The translations under genes were made by a program, and so were the position numbers. This document shows positions 45,992 to 55,511 of a stretch of 55,511 nucleotides of DNA, piece by piece. Each line of letters opens with the position of its first letter. Position 1 is the stretch's first letter. The stretch spans positions 1-55,511 of the forward strand of contig JANQBS010000255.1 of the NCBI GenBank assembly GCA_033085395.1. The letters are read 5' to 3'. The notes beneath the pieces are model-generated. The model worked only from the letters and a program-made list of their open reading frames with translations, was not told where the DNA came from and did not search any database. Source of the DNA: Xanthoparmelia taractica. Taxonomy: Eukaryota > Ascomycota > Lecanoromycetes > Lecanorales > Parmeliaceae.

Positions 45992-47372
45992 TCAAGCGCT
46001 GTAAGATGCTATGTAGTACTGCCATTGAACGCTTTCGTTAGTAAATATGCAGGGCATGCTGGCCAAGTGGCTCAGGGAAGAAGTAGACACACCGTCAGGA
46101 CGGACTCGGTATCGTCCTCTGAGAGATAGACGTAGAGAATTAGGGCGTGCTCGTGGCAGAAACCTGCGGATTGAGGATTTAGCCGTTTGTATTAGAGGGT
46201 AGCCGGGTCAGGTATATTTACAAGCGATTACACGCCCTCCCAGCCTCCCCACTCCAAGGACCCTTCCCCAGTCCCTCCCCTCCACTCTTACGACACTCCA
46301 CGCCTCTTCCCCCTCCTTCTCCTTCATCCTCGTGCTCGCGTGCCCCCTTACACCCTCCTCCCCACCCTCAACCTGCTCGGGGTCCAATTCCGGATTCACC
46401 AATCCTTCCCACTTGCTCTCGATTGTCAGGCTCGGCGTCTCTAGGCCCACTCTTAGCACACCATGCGCATTCGCTGACAGTATGAGCCGGGACTGAGAGG
46501 CTGGCGCGTCGGACACGCGACCACGGTTGCTGGTGGATGTGGAGGTGGAAAGGGCGAGCTTTGTGAAGCGTTCGGATATGGCTTTAAGTTGGAGGAGGGA
46601 CGGCAGTATGATGTGAACATCCGGTTGGGGACATTGGGGCTCATGTATACTCGCTACGGTTGCAGCGGCGAGGACCATGACAGGTATGTCTTGCGTAATC
46701 GTCGTCTCTCGGTCGTGTGGGAAGAAGGCAGGATTTGGGTCACCGAAGGAGTCATTGTTGGTGTGGGCGTCATCGAGTGGGAAAGCTGCATTTTCTGGGT
46801 TGGAGGTTGTGGTTGTAATGGATGTGTAGGGTCGCGAGGAGGGGAGGCTGTTGGTTATGATGGTCAGGGAAAGCAGGGGTATGTTATCTTTTTTGGTCAA
46901 ACGGATGGAGGCAGAGGAGGCGGTAAGAGCGGAACGAAGAGCGCGTTGGAGAGGTGCGAGGGGTATGCGGAGGTTTATGGTGTTGTTTTCGACGGCGGAC
47001 TGGATGGTGTAGGTTTCAAAGATTGTGTCCTAACCGCACCGAGTCAATTGGGGGGGGGAGGGCGGGGCGCTTTGGAGAGGATGGGATGTGGGGCTCACTA
47101 TAGCAAGAACCCTAGATCGAGGTCAGGCCATCCTTCACGTCAGGCAGGTTGAAGGACGTCGGACGTACGCCCACACTTGACTGCCTTGCTCTGGGACAAC
47201 GGTGAAGCGCAATTGCTCATTGTTGAGCTGGAGCCAGACATCTTTGCCTAGAGATGAGAGAGACGCGGTTAGTCCTGGGGAGAAAGACGTTAGCAAGGCT
47301 TTGCGATTACGGAGATAATTTATGCTTACTATTAAAGGTACTGATATTCCTGATTGAGGCTTTGAACCTCAT
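45992..47372 (-). CDS. HUS1: HUS1 checkpoint clamp subunit, 6 exons including a 13-nt microexon
   Basis: Subunit of the Rad9-Hus1-Rad1 (9-1-1) clamp loaded at DNA damage to activate the ATR/Mec1 checkpoint; nuclear. Exons on the minus strand: 47372-47330, 47274-47169, 47111-47099, 47029-46222, 46163-46093, 46018-45992; 355 residues, all phases consistent. Family blocks: MRFKASIRNISTF, LTASLSSLGKDVWLQL, VVPEQGSQVWA, then AVLAI (from the microexon), DTIFETYTIQS, IPLAPLQRALRSAL, HIILPSLLQLKAISERF, LSANAHGVLRVGLE, then WEGLVNPELDPEQ, VEGRDWGRVLGVGRLGGRVI, HEHALILYVYLSED and the final VLTYYIASYSA. The microexon and the two short last exons restore motifs otherwise missing. A disordered Ser/Thr insertion interrupts the PCNA-like fold between residues ~115 and 160. 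Confidence 0.93.
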
Positions 47373-48105
47373 TGTAGTTCACGAAGCTCAAGAAGTCGGG
47401 AAAAGAAAGTTGAGGAACTGATGCTCTCTAAAACATTCATTCTAGTATTTGGCCCGACGTGCTTGATTGCTTACAACTTACGGCGCTTATTAGGTTACAT
47501 TAATTCAAGATGTAGGGCTCATGTGAGTTAAATAGGGCAAGTAATCCTATTCTTTTGGTAGAGGACCGCCTTGGTATCCCTCTCCATAAAGGCACCCAGT
47601 GTTTGGACGCAAATACCTCGATGACTTCTAGCAACCGACCCATGACACTCGGACAGATTGAACGATGAGCGATGGTATGAGTACAGGTTTGAAGGACTGG
47701 GTCACTTTGCCATAGGCTTCAGCATGTGGCCGGATGTATCAGGCATCCGCACAGACGTCAATGGAGACTCATGAAAGGTTGAATTAAGTAAATACATTAA
47801 GAAGTGCCGCTGTGCTGAAGTGTAAAGTATAAAGGCTCACGAGCTGTAACTTCCTGCCGTGTGAAGCCAGAAGGGAAAGCTCCTGGCGATGTACCCAAGT
47901 ACAGAGCCATTGAAAGTTAGAAAAGGTTCTATCATATCAGCGCAGCAGCATTGACGGTAGGAATGTGGCGGACTCTCATTAGGGTTCTTCGCAAAGAGCC
48001 GTCGTCGTCGTCACTCGGTTGACAGATGGGCACGATCATGCGTGCCAGATGTAAAAGCAGCGGTTGCAGATCGTGGCCGGTCTCTTTCCTCCCCGGTCCA
48101 GCGCA
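47373..48105. other. Upstream flank of HUS1
   Basis: No gene recognised. It holds the HUS1 promoter and the 3' flank of the next minus-strand gene. Confidence 0.45.
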
Positions 48106-48681
48106 TTAGATCTTCTCGTCCCGCTCCACCTCCTTCAAGCCACCCAACCTATCCAGATCCAGAGACTGGAACCTCTCCGTGTCTGATTGCTGGTATGCTG
48201 GCAAGTGTTGGTCGCTGTACGGCTCCAGTCCCAACCCTCCTGTCTCGCTGATGCGGACTATCACCACGCGTCCAGACTTGCTCTTCCCGGCTTCATCCTC
48301 CTCCTCAGGGAAAGTGATGCGGATCTCTGGCACCGGACTTGAAGGGGAGCTTGGTTGCGACGGCTCGTCAACTAAGATCTCCTTCTCACTGTAGATATTG
48401 GCGGATTTGGAGTGACGAGAGTATGGAGCGGTGGTGACTGTTAGGCGGCGATGATTGGAGGATTTTGGGGAGGAATGGCTGGCGTGGAATGGGAGGTCTG
48501 TGAGTTTCTCAATCTGCTTGGCCCTTCGGCGAGCGCGGAGTATGAAGAGACCACCGACGAGGCAGATGGCGAAAAAGATGAGGACGATAAGAGCGATAAG
48601 AAGTTTCATCATTGTTGGGGTCATGGCGGTGGTGCTGCTGCTCGAGTCGTCTCGGACGACGAGTCTGGTGATGACGGCCAT
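48106..48681 (-). CDS. Single-pass membrane protein, fungal, unknown function
   Basis: Intronless, 191 residues. A short N-terminus (MAVITRLVVRDDSSSS) is followed by one strong membrane helix at about residues 26-48 (LLIALIVLIFFAICLVGGLF) and a basic stop-transfer stretch ILRARRRAKQ, implying an exposed C-terminal domain. That domain is Ser-rich, then has an ordered segment VPEIRITFPEEEDEAG, then SGRVVIVRISETGGLGLEPY and the tail DTERFQSLDLDRLGGLKEV. The VVIVRIS segment with the following GGLGLEPY is typical of conserved Pezizomycotina hypothetical proteins, but no functional name is known to me. The ATG at 48679-48681 directly precedes the predicted leader. Confidence 0.75.
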   Translation of the reverse strand: MAVITRLVVRDDSSSSTTAMTPTMMKLLIALIVLIFFAICLVGGLFILRARRRAKQIEKLTDLPFHASHSSPKSSNHRRLTVTTAPYSRHSKSANIYSEKEILVDEPSQPSSPSSPVPEIRITFPEEEDEAGKSKSGRVVIVRISETGGLGLEPYSDQHLPAYQQSDTERFQSLDLDRLGGLKEVERDEKI

Positions 48682-51298
48682 TGTTGAACGAGGGTATGAA
48701 TTGCGATTCGATTAACGAGCGTAATTGGGATTGGATGATGGTAATGAGAGTGATGGTTAGTGTAATTGTAGCAGTTCTGGAGTTTGTTGAGGTCAGAGTT
48801 CCGAGAAATCCCTTTTATTGACGTGGTCGTGCAGCAACATACCATCGAATCACGCTAAAGATTTGGAGGGGCAGGTGGGGAATGGGGGAAAGTGGTCCTC
48901 CAATTAAGACGGTTTGAAGAAGAAGTAGAGGAAAGAAAGAAGGAAGGTAAAGCAGAGTAACAGCTAAAGGAATGAAGCTGCTACCTGCACGTCTCGGTGG
49001 TGGTTGTTGATTGTTTGGCTGGAAAAGAAGAAGATGTAAAGAGTAGTAGAATGGAAGAAAGAAGTTCAGTCAGGAGGTGGATTGAGAGAGGCCTTTCGGT
49101 TGCTAAGATTTGTCTGCTAAAACATTTAGCTTGGCATGAACAAAACAGGCAATTTACTTGCTTAGTAATAAATAATTAATCTCTATCCGCGGCGCTTAGA
49201 ATGATAGTAGAGTCGAAAAAAGACAAGCTTCAATTTTCATAAGCTTCACAATCTCATACCTTACAGTCGATAATTTCATTCCCGCGATGGACCTTCTTCC
49301 CTATAGAAGAAGATGCATGTCATTCCTCTACCTTCAATTACCAAGGATACCAATAATGATACTTCCATGCGAGTAAGTACAATCGGTACCTAGGTACTTG
49401 GTAAGGATAAGAACAGTGGCAAAAAGCCTTCTTTGTCCACGGTCAAAGGAACCAGGGCTTCGGGTCATTCAATGACGCCTACAGGAGTAAAAGAAATGGA
49501 TTACTCCTACATACTTACTTCTACACGCGCAGCTTTCTATCAAAGCAATTGCCAAGAGGCGAATCAAGAGTCACCATCTGCGCCATCTATCTGACAGCGA
49601 GATGTCGACCACGCTCCCAGGAAATCCGATACATCATATTCTGGCACTACTTCTTCCACCGGGCTTCCCCTGAAGATGCACGAATATTCACCAAGCCAGA
49701 AAGCCTGCGCAGTGCGGAGGGAACAACCAGCGCTCATACCCAATTCCCCGAAGGGCAAAGCATCGGTCGCGTGGACGGATTATGGCCTGCATCGATAATG
49801 TATCTACGGGTGTGCATTTTGGTGCGAAGGAACAATTACCTATTATTGCTTGAAAAGTTGATGGGGCAGGACGAAAAAGTCCCCTGAATCTGGTAGGGCT
49901 AGCTGCAGTAGGGGAAACGGGACGAATAAGGGAGGGCTAACGGTTTGATGGGATTGAAGCAAGGATAGCCAATCATGGTCTTTCCACCATTGGCTGACCT
50001 GCATTGGACTACGTACTTCTATATGTCTTTCCCCCAGTTCTCTGGGGAAGTGGGAAACTCGTATTCGATCACTTGGCGATTCTATCCTCCAACCCTGTTC
50101 TTTTTTTTTTTTTGGATGAGAATATTCATACAAAGACAGACATAGCAAGTAAAGTGAAAAGACAGGAAATGGGAAAAGACAGGACTTGACTTTAAGGAGT
50201 GGGAGGGATGAATGCCAAAAACCAAACCCCTGGGCAGCCCTATTTTTGGGGGGGACGACATGCCCGGGGCATCCCCGGGGAAGAGGATAGTTCCGCCCGT
50301 GAAAACGATGCAATTGCAGGCTAAGCGTGGGCGCCAGCAGTGTGGACCCTGGGGGGCTTAGCATCCTTTGGGCTTAGTCCTCAGTCTAAAAGACGCCCAA
50401 CCCAGAAACTCATCTGTGTCATAAACGTTTGATTCTTTTGTAGTACAAAAGTGTGTACGGTATTATATTTTCAATCCACATTCAAAAGTACTCACACACT
50501 CTCTCTCTATATTCACAGTCCTTTTTAAACGACTTGGGGGAACTCATCGTTTTTATATATCCTCCACAACTTATTCTCCTTCTTCTTTACCTTGTCGCCC
50601 ATTCCTTTCCCCCCCCCCCCTTTTAAAGCCGATCTTTTTTACCGACACGAGCTGCCCCCAAAAATCTCCCGAAACATTCCTCACGCGCACAGCCTGCGCA
50701 ACTCCCCTTGCCTCAATCTTTGGACTCCACCTTCGTTTTTCCGCCAACCCTTCAAAACCATCAAGAGAAGATTCCTTCATTCCAGAGTCTCTATGTGGGC
50801 AATTGGCGGTGAAAGCCACTGGATGCCTGTGCCTGGTGCGGGGTTCCTTCGAATTGCCTACAATCACTGGTCGGCTGCCTGCTGATTCCAAAGACATTCA
50901 ATTCGTACTTCCGACGAAGGGGTCGCCCGACACCTTACTTCCTCTTATCTTCTTTTTTATATTAATCCAGAGGAATCCATTCCAAATCTTCCTCCCCTTC
51001 TTCACCCACCTGTATATTGGACCTTCCATCACCTCTCTCAGGCCGAGCATCTCCTGTGTAAGTCTTGTCTCTCCTCTCCACCCAGATCGAGACAAGCTCC
51101 TCTAGCTTGCCTCAAGACTAACTTTCGCCTCTACTGCTCTAGTAATACTCTATCATCATACATACTTGGCCCTCTTGTATAAAGTGCCTCTCGGTGACGG
51201 ATGCATGAACCCTACCTCTACACAATATATCCTTCCTCCGCACCTCCTTGCATCGGCCTTGCGTATACCACCCTCAGATCGATAGAAAAAGCCGGACA
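48682..51298. other. 2.6-kb divergent intergenic stretch
   Basis: Separates the membrane-protein gene and the Pumilio gene, which diverge. No supported ORF. A GGTACCTAGGTACTTGG near-palindrome lies at 49386-49402, and a GC-rich CATGCCCGGGGCATCCCCGG stretch at 50259-50278. From 50500 to 51290 the plus strand is C/T-rich, consistent with a long leader or promoter of the Pumilio gene. Confidence 0.5.
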
Positions 51299-54200
51299 AT
51301 GACCTCAGCGGTACGTCTTACGGGCTGCGATCAATATTGACGACGTATCCTCCAGGCTGACGCTTTCTGCAGCAAGCCAGGAACACTCGCCTCGGGCCTT
51401 TTGGGTTGGGGACAGGTACATCCAATAACGAGCAGCCACGAGCGGCCAACAAAGCATTCGGTTCAGGGTTTGGCAATGGAGCTGGCGGCTGGAACGGTGA
51501 CATCTGGTCCTCGGGCAGTGCGATTGGAAGTGGAATGAAGAGTGGGCTACAAGATAATGGACGAGCGCAAAGTCAGTCAAACGGTCCTTGTTGTACCTTT
51601 GTACAGATGCTGATATATGTGTGGAAAGATGAGCTTCTCGCATCCGGCACCTCTGAAGTCGTGACTGGGTCTAAGTCCTTGCTGCCTTCTTCCGAATCGG
51701 ACAGCTTCAATTCGCGCCACGGGTCATGGAAATCTATTGACGACACTTCGCCGAACCTCTCACGAGTGCACACAAATCATTCGAATACCTCTCCCATCAG
51801 TCGCCAACATAGTAATCAACTGATTCCTCAAGCGTTTCCAGAATCCAACTCCGTCAATCCCTCGTACTTTTCTATACAACAGCCACCTACCTCAATCTCC
51901 AGCAGGTCCTCGCAGAAGAGCTTCCTGGACCCGACTTCGGGCAGTTTCGTAGCTTCTGGTGCATTTGATTCCAATAACATCAGCCGCACATCAAGACATA
52001 ATAGCGATGAGGAAGATAGATATACGCAAAGAAAGATGGCTTTTGAGGGAACTGATATTGGGTTTAGCATGCAACCTGCCCGACCACCGTTCATCAACAA
52101 TACCATGTCTGGGTATAACAGTAGCGCGGCATCCCGCAGCGGCAGTATACCACCGTCACATGGTGAGACTGAATACACAATGAACTCAACACGCGCCCGT
52201 GGCGACGTAACAAACAATCAGTATCTCCGAAATAACACATCCAACACGTCCAATATCCCACATCGCCCCAACCTTTCTGCTCAAGCTCCGCCGTACTTGC
52301 TCCCCACTGGTACCTCCAGGCAGAAGTACTCAGAGCAATTGAGTCCGACACAGCTTGACCACATCATGGGGGACTTTGACAAGCTCAATATGGGGCAGGA
52401 AAACCAACAGCCTGGGCTTGCTGCGCAGAAAGATGCGTTGAATGGCGGTTCAATCCAATTCATCAATGGCACGAATGGGTTCCCTCAAGATTTTATGCCC
52501 AACGGCAATGATGTCTGGAATAGCCGAGATGATGGAGGGTATCAAAGCCATCAAGATCAGTTTTCGCCCGCTGGCAGTGGGTCCGGTTCCATGATGTCTC
52601 AAGCCAACAACCATCGAGCCATACCTTTGGCCTCACGATACTCGCACTCGCCGAGCAACAGCGATGCCCGCCATAGTCATCATCACAGCCCCTTCTACTC
52701 AAACGCTGGAACGCCGCCACCATACCAACAGCGCGGCCCTGCACGTGGCGGCTACAACAACAATGTCTCAACTGCCATGTTGGATCGTAGGCTTCGTGGT
52801 TTACAACAAGAGCAACAAGGCTACATGGTTCCTCCGCCAAATTTTGCGCAGTTCCGGAATCAGTACCCACACTTGAATCCGTACGAGTTCTACCCTCGGA
52901 GCGGCATGCCAATGAATCAGCTCCACTCTTACTACCCTATGCCTCCCGCGCCCAATCTATTGACCGCGCCAAACGTTCCCAAGGGACCTGCACGAGATCA
53001 CGACGTCGATCAAAGTCAGTTGATGAGAGAGTTCAAAGACACCATGAACAAGCCCAACAAACGCATCAACGAACTCAAGGTCGGTCAATACCTAGGAATG
53101 AACGAGCGCACTTCCTAACGAGCCATAGGACATCTACCATCACATTGTGGAATTTAGCGGCGACCAGTATGGTGCTCGTTTCATTCAACGAGAGCTTGAG
53201 ACAGCCAACAGCGACGAAAAAGACCAAGTCTACCGAGAATTGATGACGAATACGGTACAGCTGATGACCGATGTCTTCGGTAACTATGTGATACAGAAGT
53301 TCTTCGAGCACGGCAATCAATCACAAAAAAGAGGCCTGGCCAACCAAATGAAAGGTCATGTTGTGGTACTATCTTGCCAAATGTACGGTTGCCGTGTAGT
53401 GCAGAAGGTTAGTCCCATTGAACGTCCTGACTCTGCTATCTACTAATCTGCGCAGGCTCTAGAACACATCCTGACGGACCAACAAGCGCAGCTGATTGGG
53501 GAACTCCAGAACAACGTTCTCAAATGCGTCAAGGATCAAAACGGAAACCATGTGGTCCAGAAAGCCTTCGAAAGAATACCCGCTGAACATATTCAATTCA
53601 TCATCAACTCCTTTACCGGTCACGTGCAAGAATTGGCGACCCACCAGTACGGCTGCCGGGTCATACAGCGCATGCTGGAGTATTGCGAGGAGCATACTCG
53701 CACGGCAGTGCTTCAAGAAGTCCACGCCTCAGCTGCCTCGCTCATTGTCGACCAGTACGGCAATTACGTGATGCAACACATCATCGAGCATGGCTTAGAG
53801 GAGGACCGGGGTAGGACCATTGCTCTTGTGACTTCCCAGCTGGTCAATTTCTCCAAGCACAAATTTGCTAGCAATGTCGTGGAAGACAGTATCGAATCCG
53901 GCTCGAAGGAGGAAAGGCAGAGAATAGTTGCTACTATGACTGCGGTCAACGACAAAGGTCAAAGTCCTCTCCAGATATTGATCACGGATCAATATGGCAA
54001 TTACGTGATCCGTAAGCATCCTCTACGCTTCGATTGGAGAAATGCTGATGGCCGAGCAGAAAAGCTTCTGAAAGTCCTCAAAGGCTCCGAATGGGATGAC
54101 TTTGTTGAGCTGACCAAAGCTCAATTGGCTCTTCTCAAGCGGTTCTCATACGGCAAACAGATCGCTGCCATCGAGAAGCTCATATATTGCGCTCCGTTCC

Positions 54201-54406
54201 CTCCACAGATGGGAGATGGCCGTATTCCACCCCCAGCTATCGACACTTCTGTAGGCCCAACACCACCACTTTCGACTGGCGCCGCACAGTCTCCGCAGAG
54301 CGGCTCGCAGCCGAGTACGCATGCTAGCTCTATTGAAGGCCCTAATACATCCCGCAAGTCGAGTGGGAGCAACGTTGTCGGCGTTCTGACACCGACCTCT
54401 ACATAA
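51299..54406 (+). CDS. PUF3: Pumilio (Puf3-type) RNA-binding protein, 6 exons
   Basis: Post-transcriptional regulator that binds UGUANAUA-type elements in 3' UTRs; yeast Puf3 controls mRNAs for mitochondrial proteins. Model: 51299-51310, 51373-51571, 51629-53079, 53129-53407, 53456-54011, 54060-54406 (947 residues, phases consistent). The N-terminal 600 residues are Ser/Asn/Gln-rich and disordered. Eight PUM repeats follow, seen by their core helices: YGARFIQRE, FGNYVIQKFF, YGCRVVQK, NGNHVVQKAF, YGCRVIQRML, YGNYVMQHII, FASNVVEDSI and YGNYVIQKLL; the last is restored only by removing the 48-nt intron at 54012. Repeat 8 is followed by the usual C-terminal cap (FSYGKQIAAIEKLI) and a Ser/Pro tail. 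The start of exon 2 is ambiguous; see findings. Confidence 0.92.
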
Positions 54407-55511
54407 TCAGCAAACCTTCACGAGAGTCTACGAACGATGAAACGTCACCGTCTTGTTACGAAACACCGAATACATCTAATTTCAAAGCGACTGGAAAGGT
54501 TTGGTACGACTTTGACGAAACGCAGGCCAGCGCAGTCGCTCGCGCACTTAATCCACTCTTTTACCTGTATACATGTCCGTTTTTACGCGTACTATTATGA
54601 GCGAGGTGCTGGGGACTTCTAAGATACCACCACATTCACCTAGGGATAACGTTGTTTAGTTGAAAAGAATGGGTAGGATCCGCAGTTGGCTATTGGCATT
54701 GACTATCGGCTTGTGTTTAGTGTTGCCTGGTGTTGGCTTCTCATACATAAATCATTTCGGATATCTCATGTGGTCGATCGTATCCTGTCCAAGGTCTGGG
54801 AATGGCGAAATGAAATAGATGTTAGATAGCTTGTACATATATAATCGGCAAGTAGCCTGGCTCATCTTCTTCAACAACTCCACGAGTACACATGCACACA
54901 CATATATATATATTCATTATATCTACCCCGAACTTAGGATTTGGGATTGCCGTTCCGGGATGGGAAAGTGAGTAAGGCCGCTTTAGAGCGAGTAGAGAGG
55001 GAGCAGAGAGGGAGTAGAGAGAGAGCAGAAGGGAGTAAGGGAGAGTATCGAGAGAGCACTAAAGACTAGTATGAAGACGCAGTAGATAAGAGCCTAAAAG
55101 AACTTTCTTAGTCTCGGCTTGAACTACTCTTATTATTTTCTACTATCTAAAATTCGTCACTAAGAATAATTCTAGATAATTACGTCTCTCGTACGGAGAT
55201 CGGCACAGAAAGTCCTGGGCCTCTTGGCATTCTTGGCATTCTCCATACTTTTGAATATCCTCATTTATTTAATTGATTATGCTTTATATAACTACGAATA
55301 TACGCATTCACTCGCTCCCCTAAGTTATATTAACGTATATTACCTCTCTCACGATCTTCTCGATACTTATTATCTTCTCGAAGGCGATTAATCTTTGTAA
55401 TATGTCTGGATATACGCTTAATCTATCCCTGGATTTACGGGTCGGAAAGGTGTGGTATCTGTTGAACATAGTCGTTTTCAACTTTTTTTCAACTTTTTTT
55501 AAAAAATTATA
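54407..55511. other. 3' flank of Pumilio gene, then AT-rich end
   Basis: No gene. At 54980-55050 there is an imperfect array of GAGAGGGAGTAGA-like units. From about 55070 the DNA becomes AT-rich, and the last 40 bases hold repeated TTTTTCAAC units. This could be the edge of a degenerate repeat that continues beyond the window. Confidence 0.45.
54832..54839 (+). promoter_or_regulatory. Candidate Puf3 element downstream of the Pumilio gene
   Basis: TGTACATA, a full UGUANAUA match, 426 nt after the Pumilio stop codon, possibly in its own 3' UTR. A related TGTATACA lies at 54565-54572. Autoregulation is inferred only; chance occurrence is likely at this motif length. Confidence 0.25.

Noticed and set aside
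31379..47372. CRT10 and HUS1 as parts of one DNA-damage gene cluster.
   Set aside because: They are 12 kb apart with unrelated genes between; functional linkage is likely chance.

Overview
This window is nuclear DNA of a filamentous ascomycete (Pezizomycotina). The evidence is genes broken by many short GT-AG introns, a typical fungal Zn2Cys6 regulator, a Helo/SesA-like fungal N-terminal domain protein, CRT10, CAX4, GYP7 and PUF3-type proteins, pyrimidine-rich promoter tracts and an AT-rich element resembling RIP-affected DNA. No tRNA, rRNA, CRISPR array or intact transposase was seen. The class cannot be fixed from the sequence alone. Exon joins below were made by hand from splice signals, reading phase and recollection of protein families; no search was run.

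Layout. 563-2657 (+) phosphoserine aminotransferase; 3254-4815 (+) OMA1-like mitochondrial protease, followed by a decayed second OMA1 copy at 4867-5577; 5877-6344 (-) GFA/CENP-V zinc protein; 6969-8821 (+) Zn2Cys6 regulator. Next comes a 2.95-kb gene-free, repeat-rich stretch. 11772-14524 (-) is a GYP7-type Rab GAP. The 3.6-kb gap 14525-18155 holds a 456-bp element with terminal inverted repeats and TA target sites, a zinc-finger gene remnant and satellites. 18156-20131 (-) is a Helo/SesA-like protein and 20922-27374 (-) is FGAM synthase (ADE6) in 19 exons. 27995-28210 (+) is a small ORF; 28447-29765 (-) an FAD oxidoreductase; 31379-33939 (+) CRT10; 34213-35153 (-) dolichyldiphosphatase; 35577-37468 (+) an RWD-RBR ubiquitin ligase; 37861-38105 (-) a 55-residue membrane protein; 39010-42348 (+) a GAR-domain protein; 43485-44869 (+) an SRPK-like kinase; 45992-47372 (-) HUS1; 48106-48681 (-) a single-pass membrane protein; 51299-54406 (+) a Pumilio protein. 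The last kilobase is gene-free and ends AT-rich.

The genes are mostly housekeeping: amino-acid and purine synthesis, mitochondrial quality control, N-glycosylation, vesicle traffic, DNA-damage response and mRNA control. There is no secondary-metabolite cluster or other obvious operon-like system. CRT10 and HUS1 both relate to the DNA-damage/replication checkpoint but lie 12 kb apart, which is probably coincidence.

The most notable signals are in genome structure. ADE6 carries 18 unusually long introns, several of which share related segments and palindromes, as expected of old introner-like elements. There is an inverted-repeat element with telomere-like TTAGGG motifs in its ends, a tandem OMA1 pseudogene with a destroyed metal site, a GC-AG intron, and microexons of 13 and 25 nt supported by protein conservation.
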